Below, piece by piece: positions 17,836-25,824 of a stretch of 64,000 nucleotides of DNA. The notes under the pieces were generated by a model, which was given only the letters and a program-made list of their open reading frames with translations, searched no databases and had not been told where the DNA came from. Made by a program: the position numbers and the translations under genes. Source of the stretch: Arthrobacter zhaoxinii. GTDB taxonomy: Bacteria; Actinomycetota; Actinomycetes; Actinomycetales; Micrococcaceae. How positions within the stretch are numbered: the first letter of the stretch is position 1; every line of letters starts with the position of its first letter. The stretch lies in NCBI RefSeq assembly GCF_025244925.1, contig NZ_CP104275.1, forward strand, positions 248,001-312,000, in the 5' to 3' direction.

Positions 17836-17857
17836 AATGCGCACCAAGTTGCGCATT
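17836..17857. promoter_or_regulatory. Operator site 2 for the DeoR regulator
   Basis: AATGCGCA and TGCGCATT form a perfect 8-base inverted repeat with a six-base spacer (CCAAGT), followed at once by another half-site-like TTCGCGCAC. It lies about 70 bases upstream of the deoR-type gene. Two sites 154 bases apart (15 helical turns) would allow looping and shared control of the divergent regulator and import operon; that regulation is inferred. Confidence 0.75.
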
Positions 17858-17928
17858 TTCGCGCACGACGAATTACGATAAGGGCGGCCACCGCTAGGGT
17901 GGTGGAAGGAAACTACCAAGGGGACCGC

Positions 17929-18666
17929 GTGTCACGTCAGGCAGAAATTATCGATGTCCTTCAGGGCCGAGGGTTCCAGACCGTTCATAGTCTGGCAGCT
18001 CAGTTCGGGGTGTCATCGTCTACCATCCGCCGGGACCTCGAGCGGCTGGAATCAATGGAACTCCTACAGCGGACACACGGCGGCGCGATTCCGATCAAGC
18101 AGCTTGAGACTCCCCACCAGTTCAAGGAGGAGCTACACCTCGCCGAGAAAGCCGCCATCGGTCGGGCGATGGCTGATCGAGTGCTGGAGGGCCAGACGGT
18201 TCTCCTGGATGGAGGAACTACGACACTCGAGGTAGCCAAACACCTCACCCAGCGAAGGCTGACTGTGGTTACCAACGACCTTCGTATCGGTCTTGAGGTT
18301 GCCCAGCGGCGTTCTGCTCACCTGGTATTCATAGGCGGCGACCTGCTGCCCAATGTCTACAAGATGTGGGGGCCGTCGTCGGTACTGCAACTCACTAACC
18401 TGCGCGTTGACGTTGCTATCTTCGGGGCGGATACCGTGAGCGACGATGGTATCTACCATTCCAACAGCTACGAGGTTGAGCTCAAGCGAGTCATGCTTTC
18501 GATCGCCCGCGAGGCATTTTTCGTCGCCGACAGTTCTAAATTTGGTCGAGAAGCACTCTTCAAAGTATTCGACGTTGCCGATTTCACCGCAGGGATCACC
18601 GACGACCTCCTGGACCCCATTCGCGCGTCGCACTTCCCGGTGCCAATCATCCAGGCCAGCTCATAA
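17929..18666 (+). CDS. DeoR/GlpR-family transcriptional regulator
   Basis: The 245-residue protein has an N-terminal DeoR helix-turn-helix (QAEIIDVLQGRGFQTVHSLAAQFGVSSSTIRRDLERLE, residues ~4-40) and a C-terminal DeoRC sugar-phosphate sensor domain with DGGTTTLEVAKHL, VVTNDL and GADTVSDDGIY. GTG 17929 is preferred because it follows AAGGGGA and starts directly before the first helix; an earlier GTG at 17899 adds ten residues. It is divergent from the import operon, with two palindromes between them. It probably represses the operon and is released by a phosphorylated intermediate made by DhaK/DhaL. Confidence 0.9.
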   Translation: MSRQAEIIDVLQGRGFQTVHSLAAQFGVSSSTIRRDLERLESMELLQRTHGGAIPIKQLETPHQFKEELHLAEKAAIGRAMADRVLEGQTVLLDGGTTTLEVAKHLTQRRLTVVTNDLRIGLEVAQRRSAHLVFIGGDLLPNVYKMWGPSSVLQLTNLRVDVAIFGADTVSDDGIYHSNSYEVELKRVMLSIAREAFFVADSSKFGREALFKVFDVADFTAGITDDLLDPIRASHFPVPIIQASS

Positions 18667-18696
18667 CGAAGGGGTTGGCAGCTTCGCCGAGTCCCT

Positions 18697-18900
18697 AGAA
18701 CAGCGGCCAGGGCACCGCCGGCATGTCGCCGCTCGGAGCCGGAAACACCCCAGCCGAGCGCAGCCGGGCACAGCGGGCGGCAAGCGACGCAATCTCCGAG
18801 GTGGCGGTGATGCCCGGCGGGGTCGTCGAACCCGCAGAGCAGCGAGTTCCGCCAGGGTTTCGTCGTCCAGCTCCACCGCGCGCAGGGTATGCGGCATGGA
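18697..18900 (-). pseudogene. SCO1664-family 3' fragment (copy C)
   Basis: On the minus strand this segment ends with the family's terminal sequence (ARCARLRSAGVFPAPSGDMP and then V-P-W-P-L-F, stop TAG), nearly identical to the intact gene at 23563. Further upstream it diverges and needs a frame change (ELDDETLAELAAL in one frame, ITATSEIASLAARC in another). It is a dead 3' fragment from a different homolog, not a fresh copy, and abuts the IS110 remnant. Confidence 0.75.
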
Positions 18901-18909
18901 CCCTGGTTG

Positions 18910-19066
18910 CGAGCCTGGTGAGGATGTCACGGATTTTGGTTTCGTCCTGCGGCAGGGCCTTGTCGTAGAGCTTCTTCCCGGCCCGGTTCAGGGCCACAGC
19001 GTTGTGGCCGGTCTTGCCGACGTCCAGGCCAAGACAAACCTCGATGCTCTCTTGCTCCAGAATCAT
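18910..19066 (-). mobile_element. IS110-family transposase, N-terminal remnant
   Basis: From ATG 19066 the first ~52 residues match IS110-type transposases: an initial strand with CLGLDVGKTGHNAVALN, containing the first catalytic Asp of the DEDD RuvC-like domain, then KKLYDKALPQDETKIRDILTRLA. The rest is missing; the frame runs straight into the SCO1664 fragment. IS110 elements lack terminal inverted repeats and are guided by a bridge RNA encoded beside the gene, so ends cannot be defined here. The 19067-19200 stretch upstream might retain the non-coding end. Confidence 0.8.
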
Positions 19067-19204
19067 AACTGCCCCCGGTTGCTCGTGTTGAGACTGACGT
19101 GTCGGCTGCTCAGGAGCGGCAGGAAGCTGCATCCACGTTACGAAGGACCCGTCCGTCGTCTATCAGCGATCAACCCGCCGCCCGGTGGCAACAAGGCTTG
19201 CGCA

Positions 19205-19680
19205 GGAGATCGCCGTCGACATCAGCACACCGGTCCAGATCAGTGCGGCGTTCCTACCCGACATGGTGACGGCGGGCAAAGGTTTTCTGATCAACGTCGC
19301 CAGCATCTCCGGGTATACCCCCACTCCGCGGATGGCCGTCTACAGAGCGGCCAAAGCGTTTGTGCTGAGTTTCACCGAGTCGCTCTGGGTCGAGACCCGG
19401 ACCACGGGCGTCACCGTGTTCGCCCTGTCGCCCGGCGCCACCAGCACGGAGTTCAACGCCGTCGTCGGCACCGACCACGCGACCGCCAGAGCCCGGATGC
19501 GCACGCCCGACGATCGCCACCGCCCTCGCTCACCTGGCGCGGCGCAACCCGGGCCCGAGCACGATCGACGGCTCGTTGAACCGAGTCAGCGCGACCGCCG
19601 CCCGAATGATGAGCCAGCGCAGTATCGCTACGATGATGCATCGCCTGGCCGATCCCGCCCGCTGCAAAGACACTGACGTG
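19205..19680 (+). pseudogene. Short-chain dehydrogenase remnant, 5'-truncated and frameshifted
   Basis: The plus-strand frame encodes the second half of an SDR enzyme: ISAAFLPDMVTAGKGFLINVASISG, then the catalytic YRAAK (Tyr-x-x-x-Lys) and ALSPGATSTEF. The N-terminal NAD-binding half is absent. Near 19510 the similarity continues in another frame (ATALAHLARRNPG and NRVSATAARMMSQR), so there is at least one frameshift. The region 19681-19786 contains nothing recognisable. Confidence 0.75.
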
Positions 19681-19786
19681 GTGAGGTAGGACCGCGTCTC
19701 GCCGATGGCTCCGAGGGAATCCGCCGTACTCGGACGCTGAGCACGGCGCCTGCCGCCATGTTCCTGCTGCCCGCAGCCGGCGTTCC

Positions 19787-20146
19787 CTAAAGGCTCCGGG
19801 ACTTGACTGCGATCACCGGGGCATTGGCCTCGAGCAGGATCTGCTGCGCCGAACTGCCGAGCAGAAACTTACCCACTTTGCTGCGGTGCCTAACCCCGAT
19901 CACCACGGCTGAGGCGTCGACCTCTTCGGCGGCGTCGAGGAAATCCCCCACCGCATCGTGATCACGGGCATCCGGCGACCGGTAGGTGACAGGAACACCC
20001 TGAAGTTCGGTGCCTTCAGGGTCGAGCTGGGTGCCCTCCAGATTGAAAACCACCAGGTCTTCCTGACGGCGTCGTGCTTCTTCAATCGAGGCGGTAAGTG
20101 CAGCCTCGCCCTCGGGGGTGCTGGTGCGGGCAACGATGACGGTCAT
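19787..20146 (-). CDS. Universal stress protein (UspA family)
   Basis: A 119-residue single-domain Usp protein starts at ATG 20146 behind GGAG. Its C-terminal half carries the ATP-binding signature GVRHRSKVGKFLLGSSAQ (G-2x-G-9x-G-S type) and ends with APVIAVKSRSL. It is divergent from the tctCBA operon, with 243 bases between the starts. Such small Usp proteins often sit next to solute transporters; a modulatory role is conjecture. Confidence 0.85.
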   Translation of the reverse strand: MTVIVARTSTPEGEAALTASIEEARRRQEDLVVFNLEGTQLDPEGTELQGVPVTYRSPDARDHDAVGDFLDAAEEVDASAVVIGVRHRSKVGKFLLGSSAQQILLEANAPVIAVKSRSL

Positions 20147-20389
20147 GAATACTCCGAGGTAGACGGGGGTGAAGAAGGAAGACGAGTTCACCTTGAGGGC
20201 GAATTTGTCCTTCAGGTTCTCCGCGCCGAGTAGAAAAAGCAAAACCCGTGCACTTTATTAAGGGCGGCGACCAGGCCGATCCCATCAATATGACGGAGAT
20301 CACCTAGGGTTTTTAGGTGGTGTCGGTGCAACACTGAGTGCCGACCAGCTTTTATGTCTCTACCCCCCCCACTAAGGACAGTTGATTTC

Positions 20390-21403
20390 GTGAGTTCGTC
20401 ACCAGATCGAGCCGGGTCCGGCACACGTCGCAAGCATCCGGTCTTTTTGGCCGCCTATAGCATCGTTGCTGTTGCCACGATTGGCTTGGCCACCTTCGTT
20501 TCCATCCAGTCCGCATCCGGTGGTTCGGACATTCGTGCAAATCTCACCCTGATTGCCCCTGCGGGTGCCGGTGGTGGCTGGGATATGTTCATGCGTGAGC
20601 AGCAGCAGGCCATGCGTGCCAACGGCTTGGTGAATAACACGCAGGTGGTGAATATCCCGGGGGCGGCCGGCACTATCGGTCTCGGCCAGCTCTCCACCAT
20701 GTCCGGGCAGGCAAACAACCTGATGGTCACCGGCGCGGGGCTGGTCGCCGGCGTAGAGCAGTTGGACTCCGCCGTTACGCACGACGACGTGCGGGCCATC
20801 GCGCGGGTGGTGGAGGAGTACGACGTCGTCGTGGTTCCGGCCAGCTCCCCGTACAAGACCCTCGACGACCTGGTGCAGGCCTGGAAAGCCGACCCGGCGG
20901 CGATCGCGTGGACCGGCGGCGGCACCTTTGACCAATTGGTCATGACCGAACTCGCCCTCGCTGCCGGCGTGGATCCCTCCGACACAACGTACATTCCGAA
21001 ATCCGGTGGAGGAGAGGCGGCCCAGGCACTCATCACGGATACCGCCAAAGCTGCCACGTCCGGTTACAAGGATGTGGAAGACCAGATTGACTCCGGGCGC
21101 CTGCGCGCGCTTGGGCTGGCTGCCCCGCAGCGGCTTGAGGGCGTCGATATTCCCACTTTGACCGAGCAGGGCTACGAGGTGGATCTGGCAAATTGGCGAG
21201 CCATACTGGCTCCTCCGGGAATCACGGATGAGGAATTCATAGAGCTTAGGACCCTGGTGGAGGAAACCATCGCGACCCCTGAGTGGCAGGACGCCGTGGA
21301 GCGCAACAAATGGGTCGATGTGTACCTCTCAGGAGACGAGTTCGATGAGTTCATGATCTCCGAGCAGCAGCGTATCGGCGAACTCGTGAAGGAGATCGGC
21401 TGA
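20390..21403 (+). CDS. tctC: Tripartite tricarboxylate transporter substrate-binding protein TctC
   Basis: The 337-residue product has an N-terminal hydrophobic anchor (about residues 16-36, without a lipobox) and the TctC/BugD-type fold: LIAPAGAGGGWDMFMRE, NIPGAAGTIGLGQL and ANWRAILAPPGITDEE are typical. GTG 20390 follows AAGGACA; the longer frame upstream starts in a C-run. It captures a carboxylate outside the membrane for the TctBA permease. Carboxylate identity (citrate, tartrate, aromatic acid) is not deducible. Confidence 0.9.
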   Translation: MSSSPDRAGSGTRRKHPVFLAAYSIVAVATIGLATFVSIQSASGGSDIRANLTLIAPAGAGGGWDMFMREQQQAMRANGLVNNTQVVNIPGAAGTIGLGQLSTMSGQANNLMVTGAGLVAGVEQLDSAVTHDDVRAIARVVEEYDVVVVPASSPYKTLDDLVQAWKADPAAIAWTGGGTFDQLVMTELALAAGVDPSDTTYIPKSGGGEAAQALITDTAKAATSGYKDVEDQIDSGRLRALGLAAPQRLEGVDIPTLTEQGYEVDLANWRAILAPPGITDEEFIELRTLVEETIATPEWQDAVERNKWVDVYLSGDEFDEFMISEQQRIGELVKEIG

Positions 21404-21978
21404 TGAGCAATCCAGTGGCCCCGTCCGCCGGTATGGGGGAGCCGCAGCGGCTCGAAACAGCCGGCATGTCAGACGCGAAGCCTGCCGTCCGGACCTCATG
21501 GTGGGACGGCCGCAGCGGGCTGCTTCTATCTCTGCTCATGGTGCTCTTCAGCACCTATCTGCTGATCGGCATCCTGACGATGGACGTGGGGGAGGGCACG
21601 GACTTCCCCGGCCCGAAATTCTTCCCCGGCATCCTGATGGTCGCCGGATACGTCCTGGCCGTTCTGCTGGCGCTGCACTACCTGCGCTCGCCGGAACATC
21701 CCACCGAGACTTCCGCACGGACGTATCGAACCTTCACGGACTGGTCGGCAGTCCTCTGGTCGGCCGGAGGCTTCCTGCTGTTCGCCCTGACCCTGGAAAC
21801 ACTGGGCTGGATTATCGGCGCCGCCGTGCTGTTCTGGTTCGTCGCCAAGGGCTTCGGCAGCCGCCGCCCGCTGTTCGACGTCTCTTTCGCCCTGCTGATC
21901 AGCAGCGCAATCTACCTGGCATTCTCGGTCGGCCTGGGACTGAACCTCCCCTCCGGCATTCTTGGAGGCGGTTTCTGA
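21403..21978 (+). CDS. tctB: Tripartite tricarboxylate transporter small subunit TctB
   Basis: The 191-residue protein has four hydrophobic segments (about residues 41-60, 75-95, 120-138, 145-185) and the DUF1468 layout with FPGPKFFPGILMVAGYVLA. A polar N-terminus of about 35 residues is cytoplasmic. It shares one base with the tctC stop (TGATG) and is followed one base later by tctA. It is the accessory membrane subunit of a proton- or sodium-driven carboxylate importer. Confidence 0.88.
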   Translation: MSNPVAPSAGMGEPQRLETAGMSDAKPAVRTSWWDGRSGLLLSLLMVLFSTYLLIGILTMDVGEGTDFPGPKFFPGILMVAGYVLAVLLALHYLRSPEHPTETSARTYRTFTDWSAVLWSAGGFLLFALTLETLGWIIGAAVLFWFVAKGFGSRRPLFDVSFALLISSAIYLAFSVGLGLNLPSGILGGGF

Positions 21979-21979
21979 C

Positions 21980-23485
21980 ATGGATTCACTCAACCTCTTG
22001 GCGGAAGGCTTCTCTTCCGCCCTGACCCCAATGAACCTGCTGTGGGTACTTGTCGGCTGCCTGCTGGGCACCGCCGTCGGTGTCCTGCCGGGACTGGGCT
22101 CTTCGATGGCAGTGGCCTTGCTGCTGCCCATCACTTTTGCCCTCGATCCTACTGCCGCGTTCATCATGTTCGCCGGCGTGTACTTCGGCGGCATGTTCGG
22201 CGACTCCACCATGGCCATCCTCATGAACACTCCGGGGCAGGCTTCGGCCATCGCGTCCACGTTCGAGGGGCACAAAATGGCCAAGGACGGGAGGGCCCCC
22301 CAAGCGCTGGCCACCGCGGCCATCGGCGCGTTCATCGGCGGCATGGTCGCATCTGTCCTTGTCGTCTTCCTTGCCCCGGCCCTGGCGGATTTCTCAGCGA
22401 ACTTCGGCCCCGCCGAGTTCTTCGCGCTGGCTTTATTCGCTTTCGTCGCCACGTCATCCGTGGTGTCGGACTCAGTGGTAAAGGGCCTCGCGGCGCTGGT
22501 GATCGGCCTGGGTATCGCCACGGTGGGCATCGACCCGTTCTCGGGTGCGGAACGCTTCAGCTTCGGTGCGCCCCAGATGTTCGACGGCATCTCCCTGATT
22601 ACCGTGACCGTAGCCATCCTGGCTCTGGGCGAGGTATTCCATATCGCCTCCCGGATCCGCCGCGATCCGACCGGCCAGCAAATCAGCTCCGCCGGCCGCC
22701 CTTTCCTCTCCCGTGCCGAGCTCAAAGAGGCAGCCCCGGCCTGGGCCCGGGGCACCGCCATCGGACTGCCCTTCGGTGTTATCCCGGCCGGCGGGTCCGA
22801 GATTCCGACCTTCATCTCCTACGACGTGGAGCGGCGCATTGACCGGCGCCGCAAACAGCCGAAGTTCGGCAAGGGCGCCATCCGCGGCTTGGCCGCTCCG
22901 GAGGCCGCCGGCAACGCCACCACAGGCACCGCGATGGGAGCTTTGCTGGCGCTGGGCCTGCCGGTTTCGGCGACCGCCGCGATCATGCTCGCCGCGTTCC
23001 AGCAGTATGGGCTGCAGCCGGGACCGCTGCTCTTCGACCGATCGCCTGATTTGGTGTGGGCGCTGCTGGCAAGCTTCTTCATCGCGATGATCGTGCTGCT
23101 CATCGTCAACCTGCCCTTCGCCGGGCTGTGGGCCAAGCTGCTGCTGATCCCGGCCCCGTACCTGTACGCCGGGATTACCGTCTTCTGCGGTCTGGGCGTT
23201 TACGCCACCTCCGGGGCGGTGTTCGATCTGCTGATGCTGCTCGGGCTCGGCCTGGTCGGCTTCCTCATGCGTCGTCACGGGATGCCCCTGGCCCCCTTGA
23301 TGATCGGTGTTGTGCTGGGCCCGTTGGCGGAAACGAGCATGCGCGATGCCCTGCTCTCATCCAACGGTGACTACTCCGTGTTTGTGACCGGGCCCATCCC
23401 GCTGGTCCTCTACGCCCTGCTCCTCATAGTGCTGGCGGTGACCTTGCGGTCCAAGATCGTGAACAGGACCCGGCAGGACGTGTAG
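21980..23485 (+). CDS. tctA: Tripartite tricarboxylate transporter large subunit TctA
   Basis: The 501-residue permease has about eleven to twelve transmembrane segments and the TctA signature GVLPGLGSSMAVALLLPITF near residue 37, repeated as the inverted half at GIPAGGSEIPTF-like positions (FGVIPAGGSEIPTFISY, ~residue 275). The ATG at 21980 lies one base after the tctB stop. Downstream is a perfect hairpin (23510-23543) that ends the operon. Confidence 0.92.
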   Translation: MDSLNLLAEGFSSALTPMNLLWVLVGCLLGTAVGVLPGLGSSMAVALLLPITFALDPTAAFIMFAGVYFGGMFGDSTMAILMNTPGQASAIASTFEGHKMAKDGRAPQALATAAIGAFIGGMVASVLVVFLAPALADFSANFGPAEFFALALFAFVATSSVVSDSVVKGLAALVIGLGIATVGIDPFSGAERFSFGAPQMFDGISLITVTVAILALGEVFHIASRIRRDPTGQQISSAGRPFLSRAELKEAAPAWARGTAIGLPFGVIPAGGSEIPTFISYDVERRIDRRRKQPKFGKGAIRGLAAPEAAGNATTGTAMGALLALGLPVSATAAIMLAAFQQYGLQPGPLLFDRSPDLVWALLASFFIAMIVLLIVNLPFAGLWAKLLLIPAPYLYAGITVFCGLGVYATSGAVFDLLMLLGLGLVGFLMRRHGMPLAPLMIGVVLGPLAETSMRDALLSSNGDYSVFVTGPIPLVLYALLLIVLAVTLRSKIVNRTRQDV

Positions 23486-23509
23486 TTCCCGCCTGTTTCA
23501 GAGCAACCT

Positions 23510-23543
23510 GTGAGGGGCCTTGCCAACCGGCGGGGCCCCTCAC
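23510..23543. terminator. Hairpin between convergent tctA and SCO1664-family gene
   Basis: GTGAGGGGCC pairs perfectly with GGCCCCTCAC across a 14-base loop. It lies between the two convergent genes, 24 bases after the tctA stop and 19 bases beyond the other stop, and can serve both directions. There is no long T-run. Confidence 0.7.
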
Positions 23544-23562
23544 GGGTTTGCGCAACGGAATG

Positions 23563-24330
23563 TTAGAACAGCGGCCAAGGCACCGCAGGCATGTCGCCGC
23601 TCGGAGCCGGAAACAGCCCGGCCGAGCGCAGCCGGGCGCAGCGAGCAGCCAGCGCCGCAACTTCCTCAGCAGTGAGCAGCTTCGCCAGCTGCGAGCCCAG
23701 TTCACCGTCCAGCCCCGCGAGAACCCGGTCAACACCCTCAAATTCTTCGGCGCTCAGCTCATCGCCGATCCAGCCCCACAGCACTGTCCGCAGCTTGTGG
23801 TCGCTGTGGAAGGTAAGCCCGTGGTCCACGCCGTACCGGTGGCCGTCGGCCATGGCCAGGATGTGGTCGCCCTTGCGGTCGGCATTGTTCACCAGGACAT
23901 CGAACACCGCCATCCGCCGCAGCGCCGGAGTGTCCTCATGGATGAGGGAGACGATCCGTCCGTTTTCGTCCTGACCCTGGAGGATCTCTTTCCACCCGGT
24001 GTCCGGCACGTCGTCCGCCGGCACCAGGTCGACCGCAGTCTGCTCAGGGTCGGTCTCCTGCCAGAGCTGGACCATGCCTTCACCGAAGCGGCCGTCGCGC
24101 AGCCAGGTGCGCGGCACGATGTTCCAGCCCAGCACCTCCGACACCAGGTAGGCGGCCACCTCCCGGTGCGCGAGGCACCCGTCGGGAAAGTCCCACAGCG
24201 GTTTCTCGCCGGCAATCGGTTTGTAGACGACGGCGGCGTCGCCGATGCTGCCCAGGAAGGTGGCGTTGGACGCCGTCGTGAGCCGGCCGGTGAGCGTCAG
24301 CTCCGCGGTCACCAGGTCGGGCGCGGGCAT
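23563..24330 (-). CDS. SCO1664-family protein (intact copy D)
   Basis: The 255-residue protein belongs to the uncharacterised actinobacterial SCO1664 family (TIGR03843), distantly related to PI3/4-kinase/HipA-like kinases; visible segments include GDAAVVYKPIAGEKPLWDFP (candidate nucleotide-binding lysine), FDVLVNNADRKGDHI with Asn/Asp of a catalytic loop, and GVDHGLTFH (candidate metal site). Kinase activity is unproven. Its ATG shares one base with the DUF3090 stop. In mycobacteria the same trio sits close to mshC (mycothiol synthesis). Its last ~30-220 bases are present three more times to the left, at 5461, 7903 and 18697. Confidence 0.88.
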   Translation of the reverse strand: MPAPDLVTAELTLTGRLTTASNATFLGSIGDAAVVYKPIAGEKPLWDFPDGCLAHREVAAYLVSEVLGWNIVPRTWLRDGRFGEGMVQLWQETDPEQTAVDLVPADDVPDTGWKEILQGQDENGRIVSLIHEDTPALRRMAVFDVLVNNADRKGDHILAMADGHRYGVDHGLTFHSDHKLRTVLWGWIGDELSAEEFEGVDRVLAGLDGELGSQLAKLLTAEEVAALAARCARLRSAGLFPAPSGDMPAVPWPLF

Positions 24331-24890
24331 CAGGCCTCGGGGAAGGTGCAGGTGTGCCCGTCGGCGTCGATCGGCTGACCGCAGATCACGCAGATCGGAC
24401 GCCCGGCGCCCACCACTTCCCGCGTGCGCTTCGCGAAGGCCCGGGCGGTACCGACCGGCATCCGCACCCGCAGCACCTCTTCGGCGTCGTCGGTCTCGTC
24501 GTCGTCATCCTCGAGGAAGCCGTCGTCGTCCTCATCCACCTCTTCGAGGGGGTAGGCCTCGATGACGACCTGCGCCGTCGTCGGATCCCAGCCCAGGCTC
24601 ATCACGCCGGCGCGGAACTGTTCCTGAACGGCCTCGAGATCGTCATTGTCCACGAGCTCGAGGGGAGTGCTCGCGGGAACGTGGAAGGGGTTGCCGTCGA
24701 CGGTCATGAGCTGGTCGAGGATCTCGTCGATCTTCTCGGCGAGCTGCGCCGACTGCAGCTTCTCCAGGGCAATACTGACAATCTGCTTCCCGGCGCGCAC
24801 CTGCAGGTAGAACGTGCGCTGGCCCGGAACGCCGACAGTGCCGACGACGACGCGGTCCGGCCAGTCGAAATCGTGAACGGTTGTAGGCAT
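24330..24890 (-). CDS. DUF3090 family protein
   Basis: The 186-residue product matches DUF3090 (TIGR03847). It begins with a beta-rich domain (DFDWPDRVVVGTVGVPGQRTFYLQ), has an acidic low-complexity insert (about residues 118-135), and ends in a short Cys/His cluster CVICGQPIDADGHTC that could bind zinc. It is second in a three-gene unit after the phosphomutase-like gene (16-base gap) and overlaps the SCO1664-family start by one base. Function unknown. A dead partial relative is fused in copy B at 7903-8375. Confidence 0.9.
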   Translation of the reverse strand: MPTTVHDFDWPDRVVVGTVGVPGQRTFYLQVRAGKQIVSIALEKLQSAQLAEKIDEILDQLMTVDGNPFHVPASTPLELVDNDDLEAVQEQFRAGVMSLGWDPTTAQVVIEAYPLEEVDEDDDGFLEDDDDETDDAEEVLRVRMPVGTARAFAKRTREVVGAGRPICVICGQPIDADGHTCTFPEA

Positions 24891-24905
24891 AGAACTACTC
24901 TAGGC

Positions 24906-25607
24906 TCATCGGGCCGGCGGTGCCGCGTGACCTGCACCACCGCCGACCGGTGCGTCGTCCGCTGTCGGCCTGGCCGACAGCCAGGACAGGTCCCCGGCGT
25001 CGGTGTTGGTCGCCATGACCGTGGGACGTCCCGTGCCGTAGTGCACGATCGACACGGAGGCCGGGCCCACATTGATGCGCTGGAACATATCAAGGTGCAT
25101 GCCGAGCGCGTCGGCAAGGACCGACTTGATGATGTCACCGTGGCTCACCGCCACCCACACGGCTCCCGGCCCGTGCTCGGCCTCGAAGGCTGCGTCGTGG
25201 CGCCGGATCGCCGCTACCGAGCGGGCCTGCATCGCGGCCATGGACTCGCCGCCGGGAAAGGTGACGGCGGACGGCTGCGACTGCACCGTGGCCCACAGCT
25301 TCTCCTTCGCGAGCTCCTCGAGCGTGCGGCCCTGCCAGGAGCCGTAGTCGCACTCGGTGAGGTCGACGTCGACCGGGGCATGCGGGGTGCCGGTCTGGCG
25401 GTCGAGGATGAACTGCGCGGTCTGCCGGCAGCGATCCAGGGGACTGGATACCACTCCGGCGAGGGGCACGACGGCGAGCCGGGCGCCGGTCGCGGACGCC
25501 TGGTCGCGGCCCACCTGGTCGAGTTCGACGCCGGGGGTCCGGCCGGCCAGCACTCCGGTGGCGTTCGCTGTGGTGCGGCCGTGCCGCACGAGGATTACTG
25601 TTGCCAT
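24906..25607 (-). CDS. Histidine phosphatase family protein (MSMEG_4193-like)
   Basis: The 233-residue protein has the RHG motif with the catalytic His (ILVRHGRTTANATG), the conserved ECDYGSWQGRTLEEL segment and a second catalytic His in VSHGDIIKSVLAD. This is the actinobacterial TIGR03848 branch, annotated as phosphomutase-like. ATG 25607 is used because it begins directly before the RHG strand. It is the first gene of the trio with DUF3090 and SCO1664; the conserved linkage suggests a common but unknown process. Confidence 0.9.
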   Translation of the reverse strand: MATVILVRHGRTTANATGVLAGRTPGVELDQVGRDQASATGARLAVVPLAGVVSSPLDRCRQTAQFILDRQTGTPHAPVDVDLTECDYGSWQGRTLEELAKEKLWATVQSQPSAVTFPGGESMAAMQARSVAAIRRHDAAFEAEHGPGAVWVAVSHGDIIKSVLADALGMHLDMFQRINVGPASVSIVHYGTGRPTVMATNTDAGDLSWLSARPTADDAPVGGGAGHAAPPAR

Positions 25608-25743
25608 CCCCCCAGAGTAGTCATGTGGGCGACGATGGGGTGCAGGATCAGTGGCGACCTGCATGCCCTCGCGGGGCCGAGCAGCAGGACAAAGGCCCCG
25701 CAGGCAGAACACAATGACATGAGCCATGTGCCCCCAAACGGCA

Positions 25744-25785
25744 AAGGCCCCACTTCACTGCTTATTGACAGAGAAATGGGGCCTT
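25744..25785. terminator. Hairpin downstream of the MHS transporter gene
   Basis: AAGGCCCCA and TGGGGCCTT form a perfect 9-base stem with a 24-base loop, 40 bases past the transporter stop on the minus strand. The 25608-25824 stretch otherwise contains no gene. Confidence 0.6.
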
Positions 25786-25824
25786 CCTGGGATTGGAAGC
25801 GAGCCAATCGTTGATGCTGAGTCC

